Assembly: GCA_013350335.1 (NCBI GenBank)
Contig: CM023540.1
Location: 372,001-436,000, forward strand
DNA from: Chimonanthus salicifolius
Taxonomy: Eukaryota > Streptophyta > Magnoliopsida > Laurales > Calycanthaceae
DNA: 64,000 nucleotides
Direction of reading: 5' to 3'
Shown: positions 13,021 through 22,543 of the stretch, piece after piece
Layout of the letters: every line of letters starts with the position of its first letter
Position numbering within the stretch: the first letter of the stretch is position 1
Translations under genes and position numbers: made by a program
Notes under the pieces: model-generated
Told to the model about the DNA's origin: nothing
Seen by the model: the letters and a program-made list of their open reading frames with translations, nothing else
Databases searched by the model: none

Positions 13021-13477
13021 CATAGCATTGTTTTAACTGTTTTTAATGATCATGTAATATGATATATATGCATGTTTTATATGCTAACATGTGGTAGCCC
13101 TGATTCGGGAACCTACTGGGTGCGTTGATCTAACGCCCTAATTCTATCCTCAGAGGAGATTGCAGGTACAAGCAAAGGGAAAGGAAAGGTCGTTGACCGG
13201 GAGGGGAGCCAAGCTTAAGTGCTTGGATGAAGGACTGAACTACTTTATATTACTGTCTTTTGAATACTTTTGTGGGACATGTAATAATTCACTACTTGCT
13301 ATCGTTTGATTAGATTGATAACATTTGGATGGTTGATCTATGTTAAATAATGTTTAAGACTGTTACTTGCTATCTGGTCTTTCTATTCCGCAATTAATCT
13401 AGGTTATTCCGCATGTTGATGTTAGTTCCATGTGTGATTCGTAATCATGGTCTATTCCATGTACACATGGGTGGCCA

Positions 13478-13511
13478 GTTAAGGTTCAGACTTGGGTAGT
13501 CTGAACTTAAC
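13478..13511 (+). other. Conserved covarying hairpin near the LTR end (copy in K)
   Basis: GTTAAGG-TTCAGACT, loop TGGGT, AGTCTGAA-CTTAAC. Equivalent hairpins are at 16570-16603, 19693-19726 and 45100-45133 (plus strand) and 22646-22679, 24722-24756, 32874-32908 and 51330-51363 (minus strand). The stem here differs from TCGGACTT/AAGTCCGA of J by paired changes on both arms. Confidence 0.7.
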
Positions 13512-14075
13512 TCGCGTCGTGAGGCCGCCCGCTCTCTTTCGATGTTTTATTATAACTTAAAAAAAAAAAATTAGACTCTGAATTCTCGGAAAGGGCGGGG
13601 CGTTACAACAACAGCTAATCAACACATATTTTGTGCTCCCCCATACTCCAAGGATACGTGTATCATCACAGTCCGAACCCTATCTCTCTAACATGCCAAT
13701 GCAAAACCAACTTATTCAAACCTGCATATTAGTCTATTTAACAAAAACCATGTTAACTATATACACGAGATATAAGGCATTCAAATACAACAATACACAC
13801 ATCATACCAAACCATATCATTTCATTAAAACAAAATGTGCATTCAGTACATATGGTTTAGATAGGGACATCATAGATACTTAGTCAAAATACCAAAAGAA
13901 TAGTTTTTCCTAAAAACAGAGAACATGAAAAACTACCCTAAGTAGAGCCATCTTGAGGCGGTGCTGGAGGAGGAGGAGATGACATGTCTGGAACTCTGTC
14001 CGAGAGGGAGACGTCTGAGACTAAATCTCAGACAGTCAACCGGATACTCTCCAGACTATTTTCAAGATAGTCCAT

Positions 14076-14507
14076 TCACCTTTCTAGTCTGTAGAACTTT
14101 CTTCCCAGATTGATATTTTCTAGAGAAAGATATTCGTGTTTTTCTTCTTCATCTGAGTCTCTCCAAAAATCCTCAGAGCTGAAGCTTTCCTCTTCACTGC
14201 TATCTTCAGGGATATCAGCATGGTCTTCATTACCAGTTCGACGAACATTCCCTTCTTCAACATCTTCTTTCCTTACTTCATGTCGCTCTTCGACTGAGAT
14301 GACACCTTTGTCAATGATGGGCTCTTCTTCCTCCACTGGTTGGGTTTCCTGTTGATCCTGAACATACACATGATTTTCAGAGCTTGATCCAGAGCAAGAA
14401 GGAGAGGTTGTCCTTTTGGTTCGTTTGGTCCATCGATTTGTGCTACTGGTTTCTCCTCGTTCTACAGTGGTCTCAGGACGTGTTTGAGCTGACATCCTCT
14501 TAGGCAT
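14076..14507 (-). CDS. Acidic 143-residue ORF of the copia element, unknown function
   Basis: I do not recognise a family. The frame is intact, starting MPKRMSAQTRPE at 14507 and ending at 14076. The first ~35 residues are basic and Thr/Ser-rich (KRTKRTTSPSCSGSSS). From about residue 50 the protein is strongly acidic with runs of Glu (VEEEE, SSEEES, DSDEEEK). No membrane segment, signal peptide or zinc motif is visible. It lies 3' of the gag remnant and 5' of the LTR on the same strand, where SIRE/Maximus-type elements carry a variable extra (env-like) ORF. That positional match is the only functional hint. It could equally be the N-terminal part of a longer extra ORF whose C-terminus is lost. 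It is notable that it is open while gag is broken and pol is gone. Confidence 0.45.
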   Translation of the reverse strand: MPKRMSAQTRPETTVERGETSSTNRWTKRTKRTTSPSCSGSSSENHVYVQDQQETQPVEEEEPIIDKGVISVEERHEVRKEDVEEGNVRRTGNEDHADIPEDSSEEESFSSEDFWRDSDEEEKHEYLSLENINLGRKFYRLER

Positions 14508-15391
14508 GGTTTTTCTCAGAGGGGATCCTCAGCCAGTAGTTTGAAGGAGGATGAGATGAAGACTGAGCCTAAACTGATTTAGAAAAATCACAGAAACAAT
14601 ATTTTTTGGCTTCTGAGGACAGGAGGTACAAAAACCCTATGGTTTCTGGCACGAAAATTGCTCCAAGAGGTCCTTTTGACTGTCTAGGGCACGGTAGGAG
14701 AAGGAGGGACCACCAGACCTTCGCGGGAGGGGAGACAGCGAATTCAAATGAACTGTCGCTTTCGTAGAAAGGGTCCCTTGTTAATTCAAACTTTCTGTCT
14801 CACCGACATGTCGGTTCCATCGACAGGTCGACTTTTTAGACATTTTTCCTTGTTTTCAATAGTGCTTTATTTACACAGTATCGACATGTCTATCATACCT
14901 ACAAGTCTATTTACCGACATGTTTGTTACACCGAGAGGTTCCAGATTGCAGTGCAATCATCCTTGATATGTGCAACTTGATGAAGTCCTATTCTAAGCGT
15001 GGCATTCATAGATTTATTCCAATGCATAGGCATATCAAACATGACTCATCAAATCAACAAATGCACATACAAAAATTCACATTCCAAAACATACAATTCA
15101 ACAATATTTTGAATGGAATTTTTGGCTTTCCAAGTAGAATATGTACTATAGCCAGGAAGAGTACATTCTAGACTTGTAGTTAGCCAATTTCTCTTCTCAT
15201 GTCATAGCACTTTTCTGCGATGTGCTCACATGGTCTCTTGTGAGTCCATTTGAAGTGGTCTAAGATATGGAATTGACTCTTAAACCACAACAAAACATGA
15301 TTAATGGTCTATCTCCTATGTACGAAGATTATGGTATTTGGTGTTGCATACACACCCCTACGATCATACCTTTGATGATTAGCCTTGGGAT
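14508..15391 (-). other. Copia internal sequence without gene
   Basis: Where pol should be there are 880 bp with no RT, integrase or protease motif. 14790-14940 contains CCGACATGTCGG, TCGACATGTC and CCGACATGTT words like those of the copia LTR, so part of this may be LTR-derived. The frames 14748-14966 and 14923-15171 (plus strand) are unsupported. Confidence 0.5.
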
Positions 15392-15981
15392 CTATAACTC
15401 TTTTAAGACATGATTTATCTGTCTTAAGAAAGATTCTTGCCTTGTAGCCACCTTCCTCAGGTTTCCTTTAAGATTGGGTATTTGTGGATATGTTTTAGGC
15501 ATCGGCTTTACTGGATTTTGCCTTTGTACTTTCCTTTCCACGTATCTTTTCAGATGGTGGCAATTTCTTTTAAAATGCCCATCCTTGTAACATAAATTGC
15601 ACTTACGCTTCGAAGGGTGAGAGATACTTATTTTTCTGAACACCCCATGGTTCATAATTACTTTGGTGGATGAGACACCAAGACTAGACCTATCACCATG
15701 TTGTCTACCTGCACCAAGGAGTCTTTTAAGCCTTCATCTACTTGGGTGACCTTATCTTGGAATTTTTCTTTATGAGTTTTTAATTCTTTGACTTCCAAAG
15801 ATAGTTTTTTAACATCATCTTCAAGAAGTTTATTGTGATGCCATAAATTTTTGACATCCTTACAGTGGATACTTATCTCATCTTGAAGGCTTTTATTACT
15901 CTCTCTAAGTTTTGTATTTTCAAAATTGGACAGTTCTGGTTTAGAGGTTAGGAGAGAGTTTTCATTTTTTAACTCTTTCAC
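15392..15981 (-). pseudogene. Copia gag remnant: coiled coil plus CCHC zinc knuckle
   Basis: Gag forms the virus-like particle and binds the element RNA. Two adjoining frames are seen. 15981-15658 encodes about 107 residues with heptad-like Leu/Lys/Glu spacing (coiled coil). 15655-15392 encodes about 87 residues containing CNLCYKDGHFKRNC, a perfect CX2CX4HX4C knuckle, followed by a basic stretch. The first ends at a TAA (15660-15658) and the second is in another frame, so a 1-nt frameshift separates them. The order coiled coil then knuckle is that of SIRE-type gag. The N-terminal capsid part is missing: the sequence upstream (from about 16012) is already LTR. This is a broken, truncated gag. 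Confidence 0.7.
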
Positions 15982-16011
15982 TTGATTAGAGAGGTTCAGG
16001 TTTTCATTCTT

Positions 16012-16131
16012 AGGTCAGGCGCACTGAGGGGTCGGTGACTAAAAAAATTACCGTTCAACTACCCGACCGTTGAACATTAAATGCACTTTCAACAACACAA
16101 TTTATATCTGACCAACAACTCTGTGTTACCG
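16012..16131 (-). mobile_element. Fragment of the copia 5' LTR
   Basis: CCCGACCGTTGAACATTAAA and its surroundings match 8365-8405 in the 3' LTR. It is joined directly to the gag remnant, so the LTR end, primer-binding site and gag start have been deleted. The fragment runs into the N gap. Confidence 0.6.
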
Positions 16132-16231
16132 NNNNNNNNNNNNNNNNNNNNNNNNNNNNNNNNNNNNNNNNNNNNNNNNNNNNNNNNNNNNNNNNNNNNN
16201 NNNNNNNNNNNNNNNNNNNNNNNNNNNNNNN
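16132..16231. other. Assembly gap (100 N)
   Basis: Exactly 100 N, the conventional length for a gap of unknown size. The two sides should not be assumed to be contiguous. Confidence 0.98.
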
Positions 16232-16688
16232 GCGAAGCGGAAGGACGAGACGAGAGCCAAGCTAAGGAGCTTAGAAAGGCGTGCTAGATACTTACTAATG
16301 TTTATTTTGGATAATGTAATTTGAAATAGTTTAACTTGTCGGAAATGTAATATTTTAGACTTATTACTAAGTTTTGGATTTTGTGGTAGACATATGATGT
16401 TATGGCATTTTGGTAATTAAATGATGAAATCTTCCCTGCTATCCAGAAAGAAAAATTGGTAGGATAGTCTGTAATGTTTTTCCGTATTTAATGTAACTTT
16501 CCATGAGCTTTCTTCTACGGGTGAACTATTCTCTGTGGACTCCGTTCCACGCACCCGTAGGGTTGGCCAGTTAAGGGCCGGGCTTTAGAAGCTCGGACTT
16601 AACTCGCGTCGTGACGTCCGCGCCCTTTGTCACTTTAAACAAAAAAAAAATAGACTCTAATTTTCGGTGAAAAGGGGCGGGCGTCACA
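16232..16688 (+). mobile_element. 3' end of LTR 'E' (chromovirus, B/D-like subfamily)
   Basis: Contains the hairpin at 16570-16603, GACGTCCGCGCCCTTTGTCA, an A-tract and the terminus GGGGCGGGCGTCACA. It closely resembles the LTR ends of B and D read on the plus strand. The left part is lost in the gap. The next base belongs to a different LTR (C1), so E probably inserted into C1. Confidence 0.75.
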
Positions 16689-16754
16689 TTTCTAAATATG
16701 GACTTGTTAATTATGGGTTTGTTAATAATGGAAGATGATGAAAATGGAAATTTA

Positions 16755-18430
16755 GACCTCATAGGGTTCGGCCATGGTGCTTGGCCGAACCCCATGGACA
16801 AATTTTATGAGTTTGGGTTTATGTGTTAATGAATAGAAAGTTGGAAATAATTAGGTTAATGGCAATTTTGAAAATAGGGTTTAGAATGAAGGACCATGGG
16901 TTCGGCCATGGTGTATGGTCGAACCCCATGGGGAATGATTTATGATTTCTAATGTTTAAAAGGATTGAATTATGGATTATTGATGAAGGTAATGGCAAAG
17001 TTGTAATTACATGCCAAAGTGGAGGATCATGGGTTCGGCCATGGTGTATGGTCGAACCCTTGAGGTTTATTTTATGGACTTGATTGGTTAATGAATTAAT
17101 ATAGGGTCTAGTTATGGTAGATTTAAATGAATGAGGGAATCAATGGCAATCTTGTAAATATGTGAAAATATTGGACATAGCACCATGGCCGAACCCCATG
17201 AATTATTGTAGGGATTATTTTGGAACCTAAGCAAGGAAAATGGCTATGGTTATGTACTATGGCATGATTGTAATTAACTGAATTAATGGGCCATGGGTTT
17301 GGCCATGGTGTATGGCCGAACCCCATGGGGTTTTGTTTATGAACTTAGAACATTGAAAATCAAGTTGGACTTGGTTATGATTAATTGTTATATTATAAGG
17401 TAACAGGACCTCACAAGGTGTTTACAATCGTGAGTGGTTACCGGACGAAAGACGCAAGGACACTTAACGGTCTTCGGTAGGATTCCACCTCTTTGAAACC
17501 ATGGTTTATGTACATTGTGTTTATCTTATTTTTGATGAAATTATGTTTCAAAGGATACGTTTTAAATTGAATTTCAAATGCTATGTTTAATTTTATAAAT
17601 AGCATGTGTTGAATATGTTTCAAAAGTTGATTTTAAATGCTATGTTTATGATATAAAATAGCATGTGTTTCATTGGCATCTCATGCATGGAATGGGGTGG
17701 AGGATATGTAACCGGAAGGGCCACACTCGATCGGGGCGTCCAAAAAACCTATTTGGGGTACCTTGATGTGTTTTTCCATCAGGAAGAAACCGGAGGGTCC
17801 ACACTCCGTCGGGGCGTCCGAAAGACCTATGTGGTGGGTACTTTTATGTACATGTGATGGGTGGAACTCATTACATTTGTCATCATTACATGGCATGGAT
17901 TTATATGGTTTTTGACATTACGATATTATTATATATGTTTTATACTAACCATGTGTTAGCTGTAACTGGAATACCTACTGGGCGCGTTATTCTAACACCC
18001 TACTTCTACCCTAGTTGATGATACAGGAAACAAGGGGAATGATGAACGCAAGGAGGGCCATGGTGTATGGCCGAACCCCATGGGAATTATTTGGTGAACT
18101 TAGATATTTAGGAATCTATGTTTCTAACCTAAACAAGAGGAATGTTTTGGTTATGATTAGACCAATGGCAAGGTTGTAAATACTTGCTAAAATGGAAGGT
18201 TAGCCATGAATGGCAATATTGAAATTAAACGAAAATAAGGGACCATGGGTTCGGCCATGGTGTATGGCCGAACCCCATGGGGAATGTTTGCTGAATTTAA
18301 TGTTTCATGTATCTTAGATGATTAATTGGGTTATCATCAGATTAATGCATAAAAATGGCAAGAATGGCATTATTGTAAATATGGTCAAAAAATGAAAGAC
18401 CATGGGTTCGGTCATGGTGTATGGCCGAAC
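16755..18430 (+). repeat. Eight TTCGGCCA palindromes in LTR C1
   Basis: Near 16764, 16899, 17033, 17185 (right half only), 17295, 18056 (right half only, at the duplication join), 18245 and 18405. Most have the loop GGTGT and the outer stem CCATGGG. Confidence 0.85.
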
Positions 18431-18810
18431 CCCATGGGGTTTTGTTTATGAACTTAAAATGTGGAAAATCAAGTGGGACTTGGTTATGATTAATTGTTAT
18501 ATTATAAGGTAACGGGACCTCACAAGGTGTTTACGATCGTGAGCGGTTACCGGACGAAAGATGCAAGGACACGTAGCGGTCTTTGGTAGGATTCCACCAC
18601 TTTGAAACCATGGGTTTATGTGCATTGTTTTTATCTTATTTTGATGAATATATGTTGCAAAGGATATGTTTCAAATTGTGATTTTAAATGCTATGTTTAC
18701 ATGATAAAATAGCATGTGGTTTAAATGTGAGTTTTAAATGCTATGATTTGTATTTCTAAATAGCATGTTGGCATTTGCATCTCATGCATGGCATGGGAGG
18801 GATGAAAGGT

Positions 18811-19070
18811 AACCGGAGGGTCCACACTCTATCGGGGCGTCTGAAGAACCTATGTGGGGTACCTTGATGTGATTTCCATCAAGAGGATACTATGTATGAA
18901 ATGTAACCGGAGATCCACACTCCGTCGGGGCGTCTGTAGTAGAATCGTGGGGGATATCTTGATGAGGACCATTCCATCAAGAGGATATTATGTATGAAAT
19001 GTAACCGGAGGGTCCACACTCCGTCAGGGCGTCCGAAAGGCCTATGTGGTGGGTACTTTTATGTACATGT
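18811..19070 (+). repeat. Tandem CCGGAGGGTCCACACTCCGT modules
   Basis: Three units start near 18811, 18905 and 19003 (period ~95 bp). Each ends in a TTGATG...CATCAAGAGG stem. The module ACTCCGTCGGGGCGTCCGAA also occurs once or twice in C2, A, J, G and F, so copy number varies between LTRs. Confidence 0.8.
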
Positions 19071-20308
19071 ATGTGATGGGTGAGACTCATTGCATATGAT
19101 AGCATGGCATGGTATTGAATTGGCATGATTATGACTTTTATTATCATGCAAGGTTTCTGGTTTTTATCTGTATGATTGGATCTCTATTATCATACACTGT
19201 TTTGGATACAATGCTTTATAAGTATGGTATGATTTATTATATTGATTTGATATATTTATTATATCTGGATTTTTGGTACTAACCCATGTGTTAACCCCAA
19301 TTGGAATACCTACTGGGCGCATTGTACTAACGCCCTACTTCTACCCTAGTGGATGATACAGGAAACAAGGGGAACGATGAATGCGAAACGGGCCAGGCAT
19401 TGGAACTTGGAGGATTATAACTTATATTTTGTTTAAGATACTCATGGGCTTGTATTTTGAGTATCTAGAATTCAGATTTAATAACTTATATGAAATTGCT
19501 ATGGCTGGATGTTTTATTGGATAATGGTGTTATGATAATGATGATTAAGGACTTGACGTACTTTGCTATCTGAGTGGAATAGAACTGTGTTCTATTATGT
19601 TTCCGCATGTTATGATTTTTTTCCCGCATGTTTATATTGCTATGTGTGAACCATTTTCATGGACTGAGTCCATGCACACACAGGGTTGACCAGTTAAGGG
19701 TCGGACTTTAGAAGTTCGGACTTAGCTCACGTCGTAACGTCCCACTCTCTATCACTCTTCGTTTATTAAAAAAAAAAATAGACTCTGATTTTCGGAAAGA
19801 AGCGAGTGAAAAAGGGCGGGGCGTTACATTGATTGGCCGAATATAGAAGATTTGCATATTCATGAGGGTGCGCATAAGATCTCTAGAAAGGGGTCCTTGC
19901 CTTGTTGAAAGTGGTATTTAGGCAACTACTAAATGGAAGGGTCGGCAACATTTAATAATTAGGACTCTCTCAAGTGGGAAGCCTAGGATCGGCAATTGCT
20001 ATCTTAATAAGATCATTTTAAAAGAGGTATTTCCCTTGATTAAGAATAGCATTAAGGCAATGGCTAAATAGAAGGGTCGGCACCTTCTAAGATAGAACTG
20101 AGAAGGAGTTATTGAAAGGAAGCAAGGGGCGCATGGCACCTTCCAAAATTAAACACAAAGGGGCGCATGGCACTTGCTATCTTAGAGAGACAAAGGGCAC
20201 ACGGCAATTGCCATTTCAAACAAGATTGGCCGAGTGGAGGTTTTAAACAAGGGGTGCATGGCAATTACTATCTTGACACCTTCTAAGATGGAACCAATTG
20301 GGAGTTTT

Positions 20309-20313
20309 TATAA
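20309..20313 (+). promoter_or_regulatory. TATA-like box of LTR C2
   Basis: TTTTTATAAGAG lies about 200 bp upstream of the conserved GTAAGT. LTR F has TTTTATAAAAG at the matching position (61918). Transcription would then start near 20340, giving a leader of ~170 nt before the candidate donor. Positional inference only. Confidence 0.4.
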
Positions 20314-20544
20314 GAGAAAGACAAGGGGTTCACGGCAACACATACACTCCAAGGCCGAATTCTCTCTTTCTCCCAAGTCTCACTCTCAGCTTTCATAATA
20401 CACAAAGGAAGAGGAGGTAGCCAGCAAGTGAAAGATCAAGGAGGCTAAGGAAAGAAGAAGATTGGAAGAGCAAGATCAACCGAAGAAAAAATCGAAGGAG
20501 TCGTGGAACCGGTAAGTGGTTTGATGTTTTTGATTAAAAAAAAG

Positions 20545-22030
20545 GAACCATAGGGTTCGGCCATGGTGTATGGCTGAACCCCATGGAAGAGAATTGGGAG
20601 ATGATCATGTTATTAAATTTAATGGAAAGACATGGCTATTGGTTGGAAACCATGGAAGGAATATCAATGTTTTGAAGGGATTAAATGAAAACCCTGGAAT
20701 AATTATATGGTTTTAAAAAGGGTTTAACTGATGTTCAAGAGGAAGTATGGAACCATAGGGTTCGGCCATGATGTATGGCCGAACCCCATGGAAGAAAATG
20801 AATGGACAATTATGGTAATTTATGGGTTTTTGAAGGTTGAACTCCATGGAAGATTATTCATATTTTTAAAAGGTTTACATGGAGATAGATGATCATGGAT
20901 GAACCATAGGGTTCGGCCATGGTGTATGGCCGAACCCCATGAAAGGTCATTAGTGAATGTTAATGGTATTTAAATAATGGAAGATGATGAACCATAGGGT
21001 TCGGCCATGGTGTATGGCCGAACCCCATGAATGAAGAATGGTTATATTTTAATGGAATTGAATGATGAAAACCATGGGAAATTACATATGTTTTTAAAGG
21101 AGTTTAAATGGATGTTTGAATAAATATTGAGGTTTAATAAAAAGGAATTAATGGACCATAGGGTTCGGCCATGTTGTATGGCCGAACCCCATGGGAGTTG
21201 GTTGGTAAAGGTCTATGATTTTAAAGGGTTTAAATGGAGAAGCATTGGTTATGTTTTAATGGATGGCAAAGTTGTAAATGTTGGCCAAATTAAAAGATCA
21301 TGGGTTTGGCCATGGTGTATGGCCGAACCCTATAAGGTTTAATTATGGATTTAAATTATTAAGGAATTTATATTGGAGATGGTTAATGAAACCATAGGGA
21401 TTTAAATGGTTTAATAAAAAGGGTTGAACCATAGGGTTCGGCCATGGTGTATGGCCAAACCCCATGGAGGTGTATTGGGATTTTTAATGAATGTTAATTG
21501 ATTAATTATAGAAGGTGGATTTTTAATTTAGAAAGGATCTAAAGGTAGAAGAACGGAATGATGGATATTAAATTTAGAAAGTTTCTAATTATGGACTTTC
21601 TAATTATGGACTAAGTGTTTAAATAAATTAACTTAGGGATTTGTATAAGTGGCAAAGAAGTAAATAAGAGTGGAAGTGGTAGACCATGGGTTCGGCCATG
21701 GTGTATGGCCGAACCCCATGGGAAATGATTTAGGGATTTAATTATAGACCTATGTTCATGGTTTATGTATTGGCTATAAATAGGACAATGGCAATGACGT
21801 AAATAGGTGAAAAATAATGGACATAGGGTTCGGCCATGGTGTATGGCCGAACCCCATGAACTTGTTAATGGGCCATGTTTGGGTCTTTGTATAATGTAAA
21901 TTAGTGGTTTACCAAACCAAGGGATGAAGGGTGAGAATAAAGGAATGTTAGCCATGAATGGCATTGTTGTAAATATAAGTAAAAATGAAAGATCATGGGT
22001 TTGGCCATGGTTTATGGTCGAACCCCATGA
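20545..22030 (+). repeat. Ten TTCGGCCA palindromes in LTR C2 (densest array)
   Basis: Near 20555, 20758, 20910, 20998, 21160, 21301, 21430, 21688, 21828 and 21990. Several are near-perfect, with arms CATAGGGTTCGGCCAT and ATGGCCGAACCCCATG and loop GGTGT. The intervening DNA is AT-rich and differs between copies apart from short 'TTTAAATGG' and 'TAATTATGGA' words. Confidence 0.9.
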
Positions 22031-22543
22031 GGATTGTGTTTATGGACTTAAACATTATTGTGAATCAAGTGGGGCGTGGTTTTAATTGATTGTTATATTA
22101 TAAGGTAACGGGACCTCACAAGGTGTGTACAATCGTGAGCGGTTACCGGAGAATGACGTAAGGACACATTAGCGGTCTTTGGTAGGATTCCACCTCTTTG
22201 AAATCATGGATTGATGTACATTGTTTTTATCTTATTTTGATGAATTTATATTGCAAAGGATAGGTTTCAAAATGTGAGTTTTAAATGCTATGTTTTATAT
22301 GATAAAATAGCATGTGTTGGATATGTTTCAAAATGTGAATTTTAATGCTATGTTTATACGATAAAATAGCATGTGTTTCATCGGTATCTCATGCATGGCA
22401 TGGGGTGAAGGATATGTAACCGGAGGGGTCACACTCCGTCGGGGCGTCCGAAAAACCTATGTGGGATACCTTGATGGTGAGAATCCCATCAAGAAGAAAC
22501 CGGAGGGGCCACACTCCGTCGGGGCATCCAAAAGACCTATGTG

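Larger units (their letters stand above)
11089..13153 (+). other. Candidate leader intron in LTR K
   Basis: TTG|GTAAGT after a purine-rich stretch fits a plant 5' splice site. CTAACGCCCTAATTCTATCCTCAG at 13130-13153 fits a branch point, a pyrimidine-rich tract and a 3' splice site. A second AG lies at 13165. The hairpin array lies entirely inside. This is inference from consensus sites conserved between LTR copies; no transcript evidence is available. Confidence 0.45.
10003..13607 (+). mobile_element. Solo LTR 'K' of the hairpin-bearing chromovirus family (3605 bp)
   Basis: TGTAACACC at the left, GGGCGGGGCGTTACA at the right, with a perfect 5-bp duplication (ACAAC) outside. No internal region is present, so this is the product of LTR-LTR recombination. 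In order it holds an AT-rich 5' third, a purine-rich leader (11030-11085), a GTAAGT at 11089, eight TTCGGCCA hairpins (11231-12450), a 3-unit tandem repeat (12771-13020), the acceptor-like block (13130-13153), the covarying hairpin (13478-13511), an A-tract and the terminus. The short frames in it are chance. Confidence 0.88.
9176..16011 (-). mobile_element. Internal region of the copia element, pol deleted, with a nested solo LTR
   Basis: Runs on the minus strand from a gag remnant (15981-15392) through an acidic ORF (14507-14076) to the polypurine tract at 9176. No protease, integrase, RT or RNase H motif is recognisable, so the element cannot move on its own. The region 9176-9997 plus 13608-14075 contains about eight repeats of ATGGGGGAG-like words (minus strand) and otherwise nothing. 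10003-13607 is a later insertion. Confidence 0.65.
16689..19828 (+). mobile_element. LTR 'C1', 5'-truncated, with an internal tandem duplication
   Basis: Begins mid-LTR (16689 onward matches 62990 onward in LTR F) and ends GGGCGGGGCGTTACA at 19828. The order hairpins, GGTAACGGGACCTCAC block, CATGCATGG block, acceptor-like block occurs twice: 16764-18030 and 18056-19360. The join at about 18050-18060 puts the post-acceptor sequence directly against GGCCATGGTGTATGGCC, half of a hairpin. No TSD can be checked because the left end is missing. Confidence 0.75.
19829..22543 (+). mobile_element. LTR 'C2', truncated at both ends
   Basis: Starts within the U3-like part of the family (GCGCATGGCA-rich repeats, 19860-20300), directly after the end of C1. 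It continues through a TATA-like box, a purine-rich leader, GTAAGT at 20512, ten hairpins, the GGTAACGGGACCTCAC block (22103) and two CACTCCGTCGGGGC modules. It stops at 22543, where element A's LTR begins. 19870-20330 carries several short GGGGCGCATGGCA direct repeats. Confidence 0.75.

Noticed and set aside
14748..15171. Plus-strand frames of 72 and 82 codons opposite the copia element
   Set aside because: Antisense to gag/extra ORF, no start context, no recognisable motif.
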